Assembly (NCBI RefSeq): GCF_008831285.2
Contig: NC_045138.2
Location: 40,229,115-40,293,114 of the forward strand
Direction: 5' to 3'
Source of the DNA: Nymphaea colorata
Lineage: Eukaryota > Streptophyta > Magnoliopsida > Nymphaeales > Nymphaeaceae
Length of the DNA: 64,000 bases
This document shows, piece by piece, positions 23,527-34,695 of this stretch. How positions within the stretch are numbered: the first letter of the stretch is position 1; the number at the start of each line of letters is the position of its first letter. Position numbers and translations under genes: made by a program. The notes below the pieces were generated by a model. It worked only from the letters and a program-made list of their open reading frames with translations. It was not told where the DNA came from and ran no database searches.

Positions 23527-24480
23527 TTATTGAGCGATAGACCGAGGTGAAATCGTGGCAGAGGTTTTAGCCATTGGAAGGGGTAACACAGTATATGTGG
23601 AGGCTGGCGTGGACTGTGTTGGATCACACATTGAATCAACTAGACTAGAAGGAGAGCCGTAGGTCGTATTTGGCAGCCAATGAGAGAGTAGTTCATCTGA
23701 GAAATCCTCAGGACAATCGGACCCATCGGTATGAGTTTCATCAAAGACAACATGCCGAGATATAAGAATGCGATGATGTCTCTTGTCATAGCATAAATAT
23801 CCTTTATGATGACTAGTATAACCCAAGAAAATACATGGAATAGTCTTGGGCTGAAATTTGGAATCATAAGCATCAATAGTGGATAGCATGTGGTTCCAAA
23901 AACCCTCAAGTGTGCACATTCTGGATCCTTGTGATTTAACATATAAAAGGGTGATTTGAGCTGTAATTTCAACGATGGTAAATGATTGATAACATAAATG
24001 GCAGTGTGAAAAACATCAACCCAGAAATTATAGGATAATCCAGCATCATAAAGCATACTTAATCCTCTCTCGACCATATGACGATTTTTCTGTTCAACAA
24101 TTCCATTTTGTTCCGGAGTGTAAGGGCAAGAAAATTGATGCAGAATCCCATGTTCATCACAGAATAAAGCTAAGTCAGAGTTCACAAATTCTTTGCCGAG
24201 CATATATGTGCATTTAACTGCTTTTCAATCAAGGTCTTAAAATTCTTGAAACATATAACAACTTCAGACTTAGCTTTGAGAGAAAACAACCATAAAAATA
24301 TAGAATAATCGTCAACGATGAGTAGAAAGAACCTGAATCTCTCTCGAGAGGTGGTCGGGGCATGTCCCCATACATCCATGTGAAACATTTCAAGAGGTTG
24401 TAGGCTTGAAAATCAGAAGTTGGAAAGGGTTGCTTATGTGACTTTCCTAAAAGACAAGACTGACGTACTCCTTTTGGAAT
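23527..24480 (-). pseudogene. Copia integrase and GAG-pre-integrase remnant
   Basis: Minus-strand fragments show a pre-integrase motif (WRLGHAN, then SCLLGKSHK), the integrase core start (FHMDVWG), and the CPYTPEQNGIVEQKNRH block with its catalytic Glu. Downstream is the GYTSHHKGYLCYD region typical of copia. The domains are split among at least three frames, so small indels have broken the open reading frame. Confidence 0.85.
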
Positions 24481-25170
24481 AGGATAATTTATTGATATGA
24501 ACCTACTAGAATATAAAAAACCGATGATCTTCTTGTTGGCATGACCAAGACGCCATTGCCATAGTTCAAATGAAGCTTAAGCAACTCAGAGAACATAATA
24601 AAGGCATTTGAAGAATTGGCACTAATGAGAGTCACACAAATTTCGTATTCAATAAGCAAACAATTCATTCTGATTTGTACAAGATCATCATCCATTATGT
24701 CTAATCCTACCGCGGTTAGCGTATCTACAAGAAGTTTGATTCGGTCCAAGTAGGTTTGCATATCCACATTGCCCTTTTGAATGAAATGTAACTCCTTTCA
24801 TAGCAGCATTATTCTCAAAGGTGTTTGAGAACTAAAAGACCTTTTCAGCGTATTCCATCACTCAAACACTGATTTACTAGTCACGATTTGTCTGAGAATT
24901 GGTTTAGAGATGGTGCCGTTGATCCAACTTAGTGCTAGTTGATCAGACCTCTTCCAAACAGCGAACTCCGAATTTACTTCAATCTTGCCATCCTTCACAA
25001 TGGTTCCTAAAGGAGCGAGGAACGTCTAATCTATGAACTGTATAAGTTCTTGGGACTCCATGATTGATTCCAGCTGAGAGCTCCATAGTAGATAGTTGTC
25101 TTGGTTAAGTTTAACAGAAACAAGTGCAGTGATAACATTTCATTGAGTTGACGATGAGGTTGCCATAATA
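24481..25170 (-). pseudogene. Copia gag (UBN2-type) remnant
   Basis: A minus-strand frame starting near 25165 with MATSSSTQ resembles copia gag: it has NYLLWSSQLES and later TYLDRIKLLVDTL. At least four in-frame stops interrupt it. After about 24600 it runs almost directly into the pre-integrase region, so the zinc knuckle and aspartic protease seen in complete copia polyproteins appear to be missing. The loss is inferred from the absence of their motifs. Confidence 0.75.
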
Positions 25171-26019
25171 CTCCTAGAGGAAGAAGATGATGGTTACAAC
25201 AAAACAGAGGACGTTACACTGTCAGTAGCTCCAGGGACCTCTGTCTCTTGAAAAATCAGCAACTTCTCGCTAGATTGTCCATAAATTTTGAGATTCGGAC
25301 AAAAAATAATAGACTCCCAATGGAATCTAACACCACCAAGTTCGTTTTTAGATCCGATCCACAGCAAAATCGAGCCTAGGTTGAAGTGATGCCTCAGTCT
25401 GGATCACTTGTTGAGTTTCAGCTTCAATACAGTCGCAAGGAGCTCTTTAGACCAGCCTGTACTAAAAAATTCATAGCGCCCTGGTGTCAACTCCAAAAAA
25501 TCTGAAATTTGGTGAGATAGCCAAGAGGAAGATGATTCCAATAGGTCCTAGCTCGACCCAAACGGTGGCCGGAGCTAACAACACTGACAATCTGATTTTC
25601 AGCAAGATTTCTGGTCACAGCAGGCGGCTGGAGCTGACAACGATTGGAAGCGCAACTTCTGGACGGTGGTTCCTATTCAGTCTCACGGCGAATGATGGTC
25701 AGTATAGATAACGACGAATTTTTGAAGTTGGAAGGCAGTGTTCAGTGAGGAAGAAGACACTGCTAGGAAGGCAGCCGAAAATCTGGAGATTCCAGTCGGC
25801 TCAAGCATCAGATCCAGTTGAGCTTGGGCTGGTTGGAACTAGAACGAATGGGGGGTGTTGATTGAGTACTATGGAGGCCAACAGTTGTCGACTCCGGTGG
25901 TGATGTTGAGATGAACATGGATGTAGGAATGCTGCTGAACAGAGCAACAAGGATCTCTACAGTGTTTTGCTGCAAAGAAAACTTTGTAGTCGACCAGGAT
26001 GTTAGGAAGATCAAGATGG
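25171..26019 (-). other. Long 5' untranslated region of the copia element
   Basis: About 850 bases between the primer-binding site and the gag start, long for a copia element with 290-bp LTRs. Its reading frames are short and match no domain I know. It may be a leader region or sequence picked up by the element. Confidence 0.45.
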
Positions 26020-26032
26020 AGCGCTCTGATAT
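26020..26032 (-). promoter_or_regulatory. Primer-binding site (initiator Met tRNA) of the copia element
   Basis: On the minus strand ATATCAGAGC begins three bases inside the 5' LTR border. The usual plant copia site is TGGTATCAGAGC, so the core TATCAGAGC matches while the first TGG is degraded. Confidence 0.75.
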
Positions 26033-26034
26033 GA

Positions 26035-26324
26035 TGAAAAGCCTCAAGAATATCGTGAAAGAGAGAAAGAGAGGACATGAGTTATACTGAAATCTCTTCT
26101 CTATTGTATATGATTGAGAATATAGCAAATATATAGAGTACAATTGATGAGAGGTTACAACAAAATAAGGCAAGATATAAAAACTTATCAGATCCACAAT
26201 TATAGGGGATTAATGTTTTTTTATCTCTCGCTAATCAGATCCACAATTACAGGCTCGTCAATCTCTTGCCGATTCGATCCACAATTATAGGTTCGTCAAT
26301 CTTCATCTAAAACCTTCCTTAACA
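26035..26324 (-). repeat. 5' LTR of the copia element (right in the window)
   Basis: 290 bp beginning TGAAAAGCCTC and ending TTAACA on the plus strand, followed by the GAATG duplication at 26325-26329. Differences from the other LTR are mostly transitions, consistent with methylation-linked decay after insertion. Confidence 0.92.
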
Positions 26325-26329
26325 GAATG
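26325..26329. repeat. Target-site duplication, right (GAATG)
   Basis: Same five bases as at 21528-21532, marking the insertion point of the copia element. Confidence 0.9.
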
Positions 26330-26463
26330 TTTACTGTGACCATACCGATGATGTTTATAAACATCAATTTGATTGAAATGATGAACAACCATGTGGATTG
26401 AAGAGGAGACCAGCAGACTGCAAAAGGATCAAAAGAAAGCAAAAATAAACAAGGAAAAAAAAT

Positions 26464-26694
26464 GGTATAACAACCCAACCTATTCGTGGACTCAAGTCAT
26501 ACCACTATAGTAACCCGACCAATTCTTGGGCTCGGGCCCATAGTTTGGCGGATTCCAACCCACCCCTTAGCAGTTTTGGCTCCAACCCAAAAAAGGTTCA
26601 CAACCAGGACAATCATCTAATTAATGACCTCCCTTTATAAGCCCTTGAAGACCCCTCACAATCTTCAATACAAGACTAAATTTTTAGAGTGTTA
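26464..26694. repeat. Dispersed repeat, possible solo-LTR fragment
   Basis: It shares CTCCCTTTATAAG, GACAATCATC-like and GAGTGTTACA motifs in the same order with 50843-50992. The TTTATAAG motif could be an LTR TATA box, and the end TGTTACA is the reverse complement of the TGTAACA start seen in the other copy. Family unknown. Confidence 0.55.
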
Positions 26695-26789
26695 CAGATA
26701 AAAAGATACAACACATGAGGGGTTCAACCCTAAATTTTTAGAGTGTTACAGATGAAGAGATACAACACATAAGTGGTTCAGCCCTGATG
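26681..26789. repeat. 54-bp tandem duplication
   Basis: A unit beginning TTTTTAGAGTGTTACAGAT is repeated directly after itself, each copy ending with a GGTTCAACCCT or GGTTCAGCCCT motif. A few substitutions separate the copies. It starts at the right end of the dispersed repeat above. Confidence 0.8.
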
Positions 26790-27845
26790 GTGACCAGCTT
26801 GCATCCTAAGGTGTCACGGTACCAAAAGCAACACCTGCTTCACAGGGAGCAAATGGGCATTAATTTCCCAAGCGAACACAAAAAGAGCAGTCTTGCCGAC
26901 TGCAACTGTTGTTGGTTTCCCTTGATACAAAAAATGACAGTCATTTTCCCACAAGATTTTGGATGTCAAATGAATATCAATGGACTACAACATACTTGAC
27001 CTGGTTGGATCAAGCTCTGAATAAAATATTAGTGGTGCGACCCATTTTCTTTTTTCTTTTTTCATTTGGCTGAGGCTAACCAGGCCACCGCCCGATTAAG
27101 CCAGCAAAGTTGCATGGCTTGGCCTTTTTCAACTGAAAGTCTTCATTAACAATGTTGTTAAAGGTGATGACGTGAAGCAAAGCAACAAGCGTATCATGAT
27201 GCGGGGCATAAGCCTAAAGGCATTGAAGCATAAGCTTCAGGATCAAAATAATGAAATCTAAATCAAAAATTAAAGAAAAACAGCTCAAGTGAGAAACATA
27301 TCAGTAAACAGTAATATATCATAAACATGGAATAAGAAAAACATAAAACAAATGCCTCTGTACATAAACAAAACATGAAATAATTTCATAATCATGATCA
27401 AGGACCCATAATCATCAGCAGCATAAACAACAAAAATTTCTAGTACATGTTTTTACCAAGTAGTTGATACCTGCCTGCCAACAACACAAATAAAACTCCC
27501 GAAGTCCATGAGCAACAATAAGACAGGTCCAACTTAGACGAGTTGTTAGTGATTCTCTAAGTAACAAGTTTGGTAGGCTTACGAACAGTTATATTTCAAT
27601 CATAAATATGCACAGAGAGAAGAACTGAATTAAAGAGTGGTAGAATGTCTATTAAAACACGAAATAAATGGACAAAAACTTATTGTCTAATTATCGATGT
27701 AAAACAAAAGTAGTGTAAGATATAACATTTTGATCTCAAATAAACAACTTCAGAAAAAAATTAGTGACTGACATTTTATAAATCCCAACTGTTGCCATGG
27801 AGCCCTTCATTTTGTGGAGAGGAATGCCACCTTCAACAGCTACAG

Positions 27846-28380
27846 GATTAAAATTTAAGACAAACACCACCCTGTTGACCAGGAGGGAGAATTTCGAGGG
27901 CTCCACCTAAAAGTTTCAGACACTACTTCAGATTGCAGCAAACAGGAAATACCTAGAACTCCTTGGAAGGTATCTTCTGATGAAAAGAATATTAATTTCC
28001 AGATTTTTGGGGAATAATAAGAAGTGCTTCCCACCACCTGTATCTCGGGGACCATCTTTTCCTATACACTGTTTTCTCGTTGCAATTTGGAGCCACCACA
28101 CCCTTATTACATCAAATGGCTTGTCTCCCCCCGTTAAATGTGAACAGAAGCTTGAGACAATAAAGCAAAACCAAGACTACTTATTTCCATGATTTTTTTT
28201 TTAAGTACATGAAAGGTTGTCATATGAATGGTGATTGATGAACTAGAATTACAAATGTATGCTAACCTTGGACAATGCATAATGGTCATATATCAAAGAC
28301 TTTGAGTTTGCAGACCCTGCTTTAGAAACTTTTTCAGCTGCTGGAACAGCTGATCCAACATTGTTCCTTGCAATCGCCAT
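27846..28380 (-). other. Candidate small spliced gene or gene remnant, unrecognised
   Basis: On the minus strand an ATG at 28380 opens a 38-codon exon (to 28267) starting MAIARNNVGSAVPAAEKV and ending with a good donor, CCAAG followed by GTTAGC. Codon content looks like a real exon. About 350 bases further on, after a CTTTTAG, a frame reading GGALEILPPGQQGGV ends in a stop near 27860. I could not join these with confidence or assign a family. It could be a degraded gene, or exons of a gene whose middle exon I missed. Confidence 0.22.
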
Positions 28381-28710
28381 GTTTGGCTTTGCTTTGCATT
28401 TCAAGTTAGTCAAGGAGCTTAAGCAGATAAGCAAACAGTTGGAATGCGTAAAACATCTGACTGGTACCCATTATTTCGCCAGTCAAACTAAGCTAGAACC
28501 AACCCAAAAGCACGAATACTAATATACTTACTCAAAAACCAAGCACATGAAACGAAGAATGCCACCAAGAAAGTTTTTGCGAACTCAGTAGCATACAAAA
28601 CCTCTCAGTTCTTGATTATGATTACTGAACAACGCACGAGCTCCTTTGCAAGAGAGAGAAAGATTGATCTTTGTGGCCTCCTGATGCCAACCAACTTTCT
28701 GAGAATACGA

Positions 28711-28732
28711 GAGAGAGAGAGAGAGAGAGAGA
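28711..28732. repeat. (GA)n microsatellite
   Basis: A 22-bp GA tract about 330 bases upstream, on the minus strand, of the candidate exon at 28380. Confidence 0.9.
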
Positions 28733-29026
28733 GGAGCGTTTCAGGTTTAAGGATTTTAATTGTAAAAAAAAAAAACAGAAAAAGAAAAAGAAAAGTAAAA
28801 CACAAACATGTCTTTAGTCAGAGAATGAAAAACATATGTAGGAGCTCGCAATTTCTATGGGTCATGTGAAGTAACCAAAATTATTTCTCAAATGTCTCCA
28901 TTGCGTTTTCTGTCAATGAAGTTTATGCCCCTCATTTTGCATAGCCAGGAGGTAATTGGCTCATTTTGCAGCATCTCACTGGTCGAACCAATGGGCCGGC
29001 CATGATCTCTCTCTCCGATTATCGTC

Positions 29027-29118
29027 TAGTAGTAAATAATTTTTCTTGTTTTCTCTCTTCTATTGTCGGCTAGTAGTAAATAACTTTTCTTGTTTTCTCT
29101 TAAATAATTTTTCTTGAT
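29027..29118. repeat. Short tandem duplication (about 45 bp)
   Basis: TAGTAGTAAATAA followed by TTTTTCTTGTTTTCTCT occurs twice in a row, and a third partial copy (TAAATAATTTTTCTTG) follows. Confidence 0.75.
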
Positions 29119-29125
29119 CGGGCCA

Positions 29126-29385
29126 TTAAGGCTGGGCATCTCGTCCGATAAATGGGTACCGGATATTGGGCTCGACTCGGGCCCAAGGCTCAGACCAAGG
29201 CATCCGACTGTCTCGATAACTTATTGGGTAACATTTTTTTAATACATATCCTATTGATTTATATATATATATTATAGTATTTTATCAGCCGGGTGTTGGT
29301 CTAGGCCCGGGACTTGAATTTCGGGTATCAAACCAGCTCAAACCCGATTCCTTATGGGCCTTGCAGCCGAAGCATTGCAAATGTT
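29126..29385. repeat. GC-rich-ended dispersed repeat (GGGCATC family), copy 1
   Basis: Begins TAAGGCTGGGCATCTCG and continues with GGGCTCGACTCGGGCCC-like sequence, an AT core and CCCGGGACTTG. Two related copies occur at 34696-34950 and 61386-61740. It looks like a non-autonomous DNA element with CTGGGCATC ends; the right terminus of this copy is not clear. Confidence 0.55.
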
Positions 29386-29779
29386 GGGATGATAGGCATT
29401 CTTGTGGGGATGTGAGTTGTTGGCAGCCAATGAAGCCGATCGTTATCGTTGCTTAAATGATTGACCTGAAAATGTGCATAGTAATAATGCCTATGTGGGC
29501 TAAGAATTAGTCTTCACGCCTTTTCTCTCTCTCTCCCTAGGCCATTATTTCACAAGTATATTAGTATTTCTTACCATTATTGCCAATAATGCTGGCAGGT
29601 TTCGACATATCATAATAATATCAAAGGCAAACTCTGACTGTTCTCCTCCTGACAGGCATTGAGGACACTATTGCAGATGAAATGCACAAAAGGACCAAAA
29701 ATTTTTTTTCTTTAAGACTTGTCACTTGATAAAATTGCATCGTCATCTCTTAAGCATAGACCACACCAGGCTGCTGCTA

Positions 29780-30240
29780 TACAAAAGGAAAAATGGAAAA
29801 TAATCCAAGCCCAATATTGACGATCCTTCATAGCCAGGCGACTATGTTAATGGGAAAGGAAATCCAAGGCCAGTACTGATGATCCTTCATACCAGGAATA
29901 GCAAGCTAATAACCACATCATTATGTCATTGTAATTACTCGGTCCAAATATATCTTAGACTACGAATGTTGTTTTAAACGGATTCAACCAACTATGTGGC
30001 ATGGTCCAAATATATCTTAGGAAAATCAAAACCCATTACATTAATAATAATAATAATAATAATAAAAAAACCGAGCCAATACCGATGATCCTTCATATGA
30101 GGCATGAAATGCTAATTCCCACCTTCTTGTGTCATGGTAATTACTCGGTTCTGTGGAAAGGTTCATTTTTCTCTCTACTACTCAGTTCTGTGGAACCCAA
30201 AGAAAGGTTCATTTTTCTCTCTACTTACGGCTCTCCTCAA
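29780..30240. repeat. Nested short direct repeats
   Basis: GATCCTTCATA occurs three times (about 29822, 29881 and 30086), each followed by similar text leading to AATTACTCGG. GGTCCAAATATATCTTAG occurs twice (about 29941 and 30003). AAGGTTCATTTTTCTCTCTACT occurs twice (about 30158 and 30203). An (AAT)n tract lies at 30041-30063. Confidence 0.7.
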
Positions 30241-30429
30241 GACTCATAAAATAAGCAATAAAACGTGGACGACAAGAAATAGACAATCATAAGGAAGAGA
30301 TCGAATTTACCGTTTAGTGATTACTTATCCAAGTTTCAAAGGCATGTCTAGCCTCAAGGGACTTAGAGCAGCGGGGCATAAGGTGACTCACAGTCAAGGG
30401 GTTTAAGGTTTGAATAATGTGGTCGCTGG

Positions 30430-30585
30430 CCATGGCCCCATCCAACCAAATGAATATATATATATATATACATAGTGTAAAAATTGATTTTTTTTTGCCT
30501 TCATGTATTTTTTTAATATGAATTCAGTTTGGCCCTACCCAAATCCAACCCACAAAACTCACCCTCCATTTGTCCCCCCTGAAAA
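30430..30585. repeat. Dispersed repeat, inverted partner of 33590-33745
   Basis: The reverse complement of this stretch matches 33590-33745 for about 150 bp, including GGGCCAAACTGAA, AAATACATGAAG and GCCATGGCC. The two copies lie 3.1 kb apart in opposite orientation. Confidence 0.7.
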
Positions 30586-30819
30586 AAATCTTGGCTTCGC
30601 CCTTGGTCGTTGTTACGCTTTGGTGCACTATTTTTTTGAGTTACAAACGATGACCAAACAGTTTGGTTGAAGAATGTACCGTAGGTTTACCCAAGCTTTG
30701 AAGCAAGTTAGAACTTTAGATGTACAAGAATACGTCATTAAGGGTTTTATGCAGAAGGTGGCTTTTGTCAAGTAAATATTAAAGAAAAAAAGTTCCATAG
30801 GCATGTCGGGACAAGTTAC

Positions 30820-31025
30820 AGTTGTACACAAGGGTGGAACCAAAGGGGGGGGGGGGGGGGGCGTGCAGGGGGCTTTATCCCCCTCAATTTAAAAAAAAAA
30901 ATTACATGTTTACTTGTCCTATATATAAAAATTTTAAAAAATGATATTTTGGCCCTTGTCAAAATTTAGAAGCTCCAACTCAGCTCTCCTCATGAAAATT
31001 TTTTGGCTCTGCCCTTAGTTGTACA
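30820..31025. repeat. Short non-autonomous element with 9-bp target duplication (GGCGGAG family, copy C)
   Basis: The direct repeat AGTTGTACA at 30820-30828 and 31017-31025 flanks a 188-bp element. Its ends, AAGGGTGGAACC and GGCTCTGCCCTT, are imperfect inverted repeats. It contains a 17-base poly-G run (30845-30861). The ends resemble 3077-3250. A 9-bp duplication is typical of Mutator-like elements and an 8-bp one of hAT; which family this is was not settled. Confidence 0.75.
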
Positions 31026-33589
31026 GTATGCCAGTTTGATGCCATTGACATACAAAATGTGAAAGAGAAGTCAGAATCCTTCAGCTTTCGCCACACTCGT
31101 GTTCGACAATGGGACTTGAGAGGCCATATTCTCATGAGTATTGAATCATCTAACCTCAATTGTAGTTATGCTTTCCCAATGAGAGAGAAGTTCATGGAAA
31201 AGTGCTGAATGGTGAAAGAAATATGCATGTATGTTCTTCCCAACTGCAATTGAATAAAAGTCCTCAGTTACAGCTGAATGGTGATGGTGATATTATTGCC
31301 ATTCAAAAGCTTCAAGGAATTCTTCAAATTAGACCTTGGGATCTTGAGCAAGCATGGTTGTGACGCCAAACAAACTACCAGTTCCCTCTAGGTATTCTCG
31401 AGTCTCCAGTGTCAAGTCAACAGTTAGCTTGTTGATTTCAAGGTCACCCATTCCGTGATTAATAACATCTTATGCTTTCACAACTTAGGCGAACACAAAA
31501 AATGTGTCACTTTCCAAATGGGTCTTCCATCGCTACGAAATGTAATAGTAAAATTCAGTTTTTCAAAGAATGCATGCAAGTAACAATGAAGTTTGCCCAC
31601 ACAATATATTAGAATAGAGGGTTGTTGGAATCTTTTGGTCATCCAGCCATCCGGATGTCTCACACACACAGCGCACCCAATGCATTAGGCTACATATTTG
31701 AAACATCTGGATGGCTGGAGCATTCCTAGTTGTGTGTGTGTGCATGCACACTCATATGTCCATTTGAAGATCGATATATGAGAGGAGGGCACTAGCCCCC
31801 TCTAATAAAAAGTAAAGAAACTCCATGTATGGAAAAATATAATAAGCATCCCTTCTCAACTAAAAATTTACATATTAAACCTAACTTGTCATTCACTTTC
31901 ATAGTTTTCCTTTTTCTTTTTAATGAAATCTAGCTATTCGCTAGATATTAGTCAGGGAACTTGAGATCAGGTGCAAAGCCTCCGTTCTTGCCTAAGTGCT
32001 TGCAAGGGGACTTACATATCAAATTCTATACTGTGAAAAGTGTGATACGATCTCTTACTTGATAATGATTTTATTTTTTTTTCCTTTTCAACAAATTAAG
32101 AATCTATGGTCCTCAAGTGGGTTGGCGTTACTGTCCGAGTTGCTATAAAAGGAAGCCATTCGCATGCAAGTTGAAGTGGTAAGGGGGGCGCAACCTCGAG
32201 ACATTAAAGCAAGTCATATACCATAGGGGGATAAGGAGTTGGATGAGAACTTGGTCTCTTAATTAAGATGAATATTCATCTAGCTCACCCAGAAATAAAA
32301 TTTTACTACAAAGGTAATGTAAGAACATTGTCTTTTTCTGAAGATATTTTAGTTGGATCCGCCTCCACCTAAACAAGATGATGGAACAGAAAGGGGTAAT
32401 TTGTATAAAAATAATTCATGTAACTACTTAAATCATGTCTAGATCAGCACAACGACTAAACGTAGGGCCCCAATTGACTAATATTTTCTTTACACATGAC
32501 ATGTTCAAGGAGATATCAGAGAATTTCCCCAGGTTCGCAAGTTGATGTGGTTGCTCAAAGTCGCGTTATACATTTTGTAACGCAGCAACTGACGAAAGCA
32601 GTCCCTTGACAGCTTAGTCCGCTGCATGGGCAGCTGGATTCCAAAACAGGCCAGATATGGTTGTCTAAGATACAGAGGATAGTTCTAAACTGTATACAGA
32701 TGGCACATGTCTTTACATCGACATTCATTATGAAATTTTGAAAATTGATTAGAATCCACGAATTTAAATTTGAATGAACAAGATTTTTTTTTAACCTAAA
32801 TTTTGAATATACGTGTAGCTCAAAATTAACATGTTAATTTTGTATAACCATAAAATGAGAAGCATTCAAGAAGCTTTTGGCAAGGTAGATCAAATATTTT
32901 AAAAGGTTTTTGAGTACTATGACATGGGCATTCGTTTACCTTAGTTCTCGGATTACTGGAGATCTCAGATGTGAGGATTTGAAGTCAGACCCCTTCATAT
33001 ATCGGACCTCAAATATGAGGTTTTGGGCATATATTGCGGATCTCAAATTCTCTCTCGCTCTCTTTTTAACGCAATGATGAAATTTGTGTTCGTTTACTAT
33101 GTGGATCTGACATAAAAGGAATTTCAAATCAGTTGTACATACCCTAACTGGCATAAAAATCTCAAAATTAGTACATTCACAAAGGAATGTTAATGGATTT
33201 GTTTGAATCGAGGATGTAGCCTTTACCATATCCAATTTATGAGATGTTCAAATATTTGGATTGAATTTGGACTTGTTTTTTTTAAAAAAAAATCTATGTC
33301 ATATCTAAATCCTACTTTTAAAGTCAAAATCCAAATTTCCGACCGACTTTAAAATACATGCATATGAGATGGAGACACCATCGAAGCAGCCCCTGCCTGC
33401 CTTCCTCCATCTTTTTTCTGTCCCTTGGGTCTACAATTTACAGTTAAGTTGAATAACACCCATAAAAATTGATATGGTGACCAGGTTTTGATTAGCCGGG
33501 CAACTAGATTAACTAAGCAATGCCCCTCATAGTTGAGGGCATAAGGTGTAGCCTATCAAGAGCTAGAATTTTTTTCAGGAACGAGTCAA

Positions 33590-33745
33590 ATGGGAGCCGA
33601 GTTTTGTAGGTTGAATTTGAATTGGGCCAAACTGAACTCACATTCAAAAAATACATGAAGACAAAAAAAAAATTTCAAATTTTACATTATATATTTTTTT
33701 CATTCGATTGAAGTGAAGCCATGGCCTAAGGGGCGCCCCCCTCCA
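33590..33745. repeat. Dispersed repeat, inverted partner of 30430-30585
   Basis: See the partner copy. Here the sequence runs from CCGAGTTTTGTAGGTTG through an A-rich and T-rich core to GCCATGGCCTAAGGGGCG. No flanking duplication was identified. Confidence 0.65.
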
Positions 33746-34695
33746 TCCGTCCCTCTATAGATATCTACAGGCAAGGCAACAGGACTTCTTAATTAATGAG
33801 GTTTACACCTTTCGATCGAAAGGTGATGGAACTCACTCACCTACAATCCTACATCTATCACCTACATCTACATCGGAGAGAGCGGGCAACAGAGAGAAAA
33901 TAGCTCGGCCTTCACTCATTATTTTTCAATTATTATCGTGCTACGCCTCTAATCAATGCATTCCTGCTCATCACTCTGTTGCAATAATATTATACATTCT
34001 CACGCAAGCACTAACGCACCACCTTTAGACCAGTGAAACGCCGGTTGTCACTCAATGATCGATCGGTCGGTAGGCTTTGCACCTTTAAATATGTTTCCCC
34101 CTCACATGATCTGTCCTCTTCTGATGAAATGAAATGGCCATTTTGGAGGGAACAGTAAGAAACAAGTTGCCCATCAAACTGTTCAATCCCTTGTGCAACT
34201 ACGCCACTTGAGGCAAGCGAGTGGGTTCCATAAACTAATCCGGTCGTCGAAACAATATCATAATCCGATCTTTCATAAACCCAACTGTCTGCATTCAGTG
34301 AATTATATACATTTTTACATTTCCTTGTGATAAATTTGCTGGCTTTGAGGGAAAAACTAAAAAAAAGGCGGTTGACCGAAGTTAGACAGAGAAATCTAAA
34401 TTTTGCACCGGTTGTAATAAATGTGATGAAAGTTCTTCCACGTTCACCAGCTGTCCAATTCCTTTCATGTGAAAGTGATGACTTTGATCTTCTGATCTCT
34501 CTAGTTATAGATATATTTCAACTGTCAAGCTCGGAAGTGGGGGGCGCATGTGGGCCTGTGTGGGCAATTACTTACACTGTTCAATAACATTCATTTATTT
34601 ACTTATTGGTTGACCTTAAACTTTTACATGTTTATATATAAAATGTGTCAGTGCCCTTCAACCAAAACTAAATATGTCTAATTAGGCAATGAAGG

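Larger units (their letters stand above)
21533..26324 (-). mobile_element. Ty1/copia LTR retrotransposon, near full-length but decayed
   Basis: A 4792-bp element with two 290-bp LTRs in direct orientation, each TG...CA, flanked by the 5-bp duplication GAATG on both sides. Read on the minus strand, a primer-binding site matching the 3' end of initiator-Met tRNA (TATCAGAGC) follows the 5' LTR and a purine tract precedes the 3' LTR. The domain order gag, integrase, reverse transcriptase, RNase H is that of Ty1/copia. I see no zinc-knuckle or protease region between gag and integrase, and there are several in-frame stops, so the element should not make functional proteins itself. By eye the LTRs differ at about 19 sites including two indels (roughly 6-7%), implying insertion on a scale of a few million years at commonly used plant rates. 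Confidence 0.93.
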
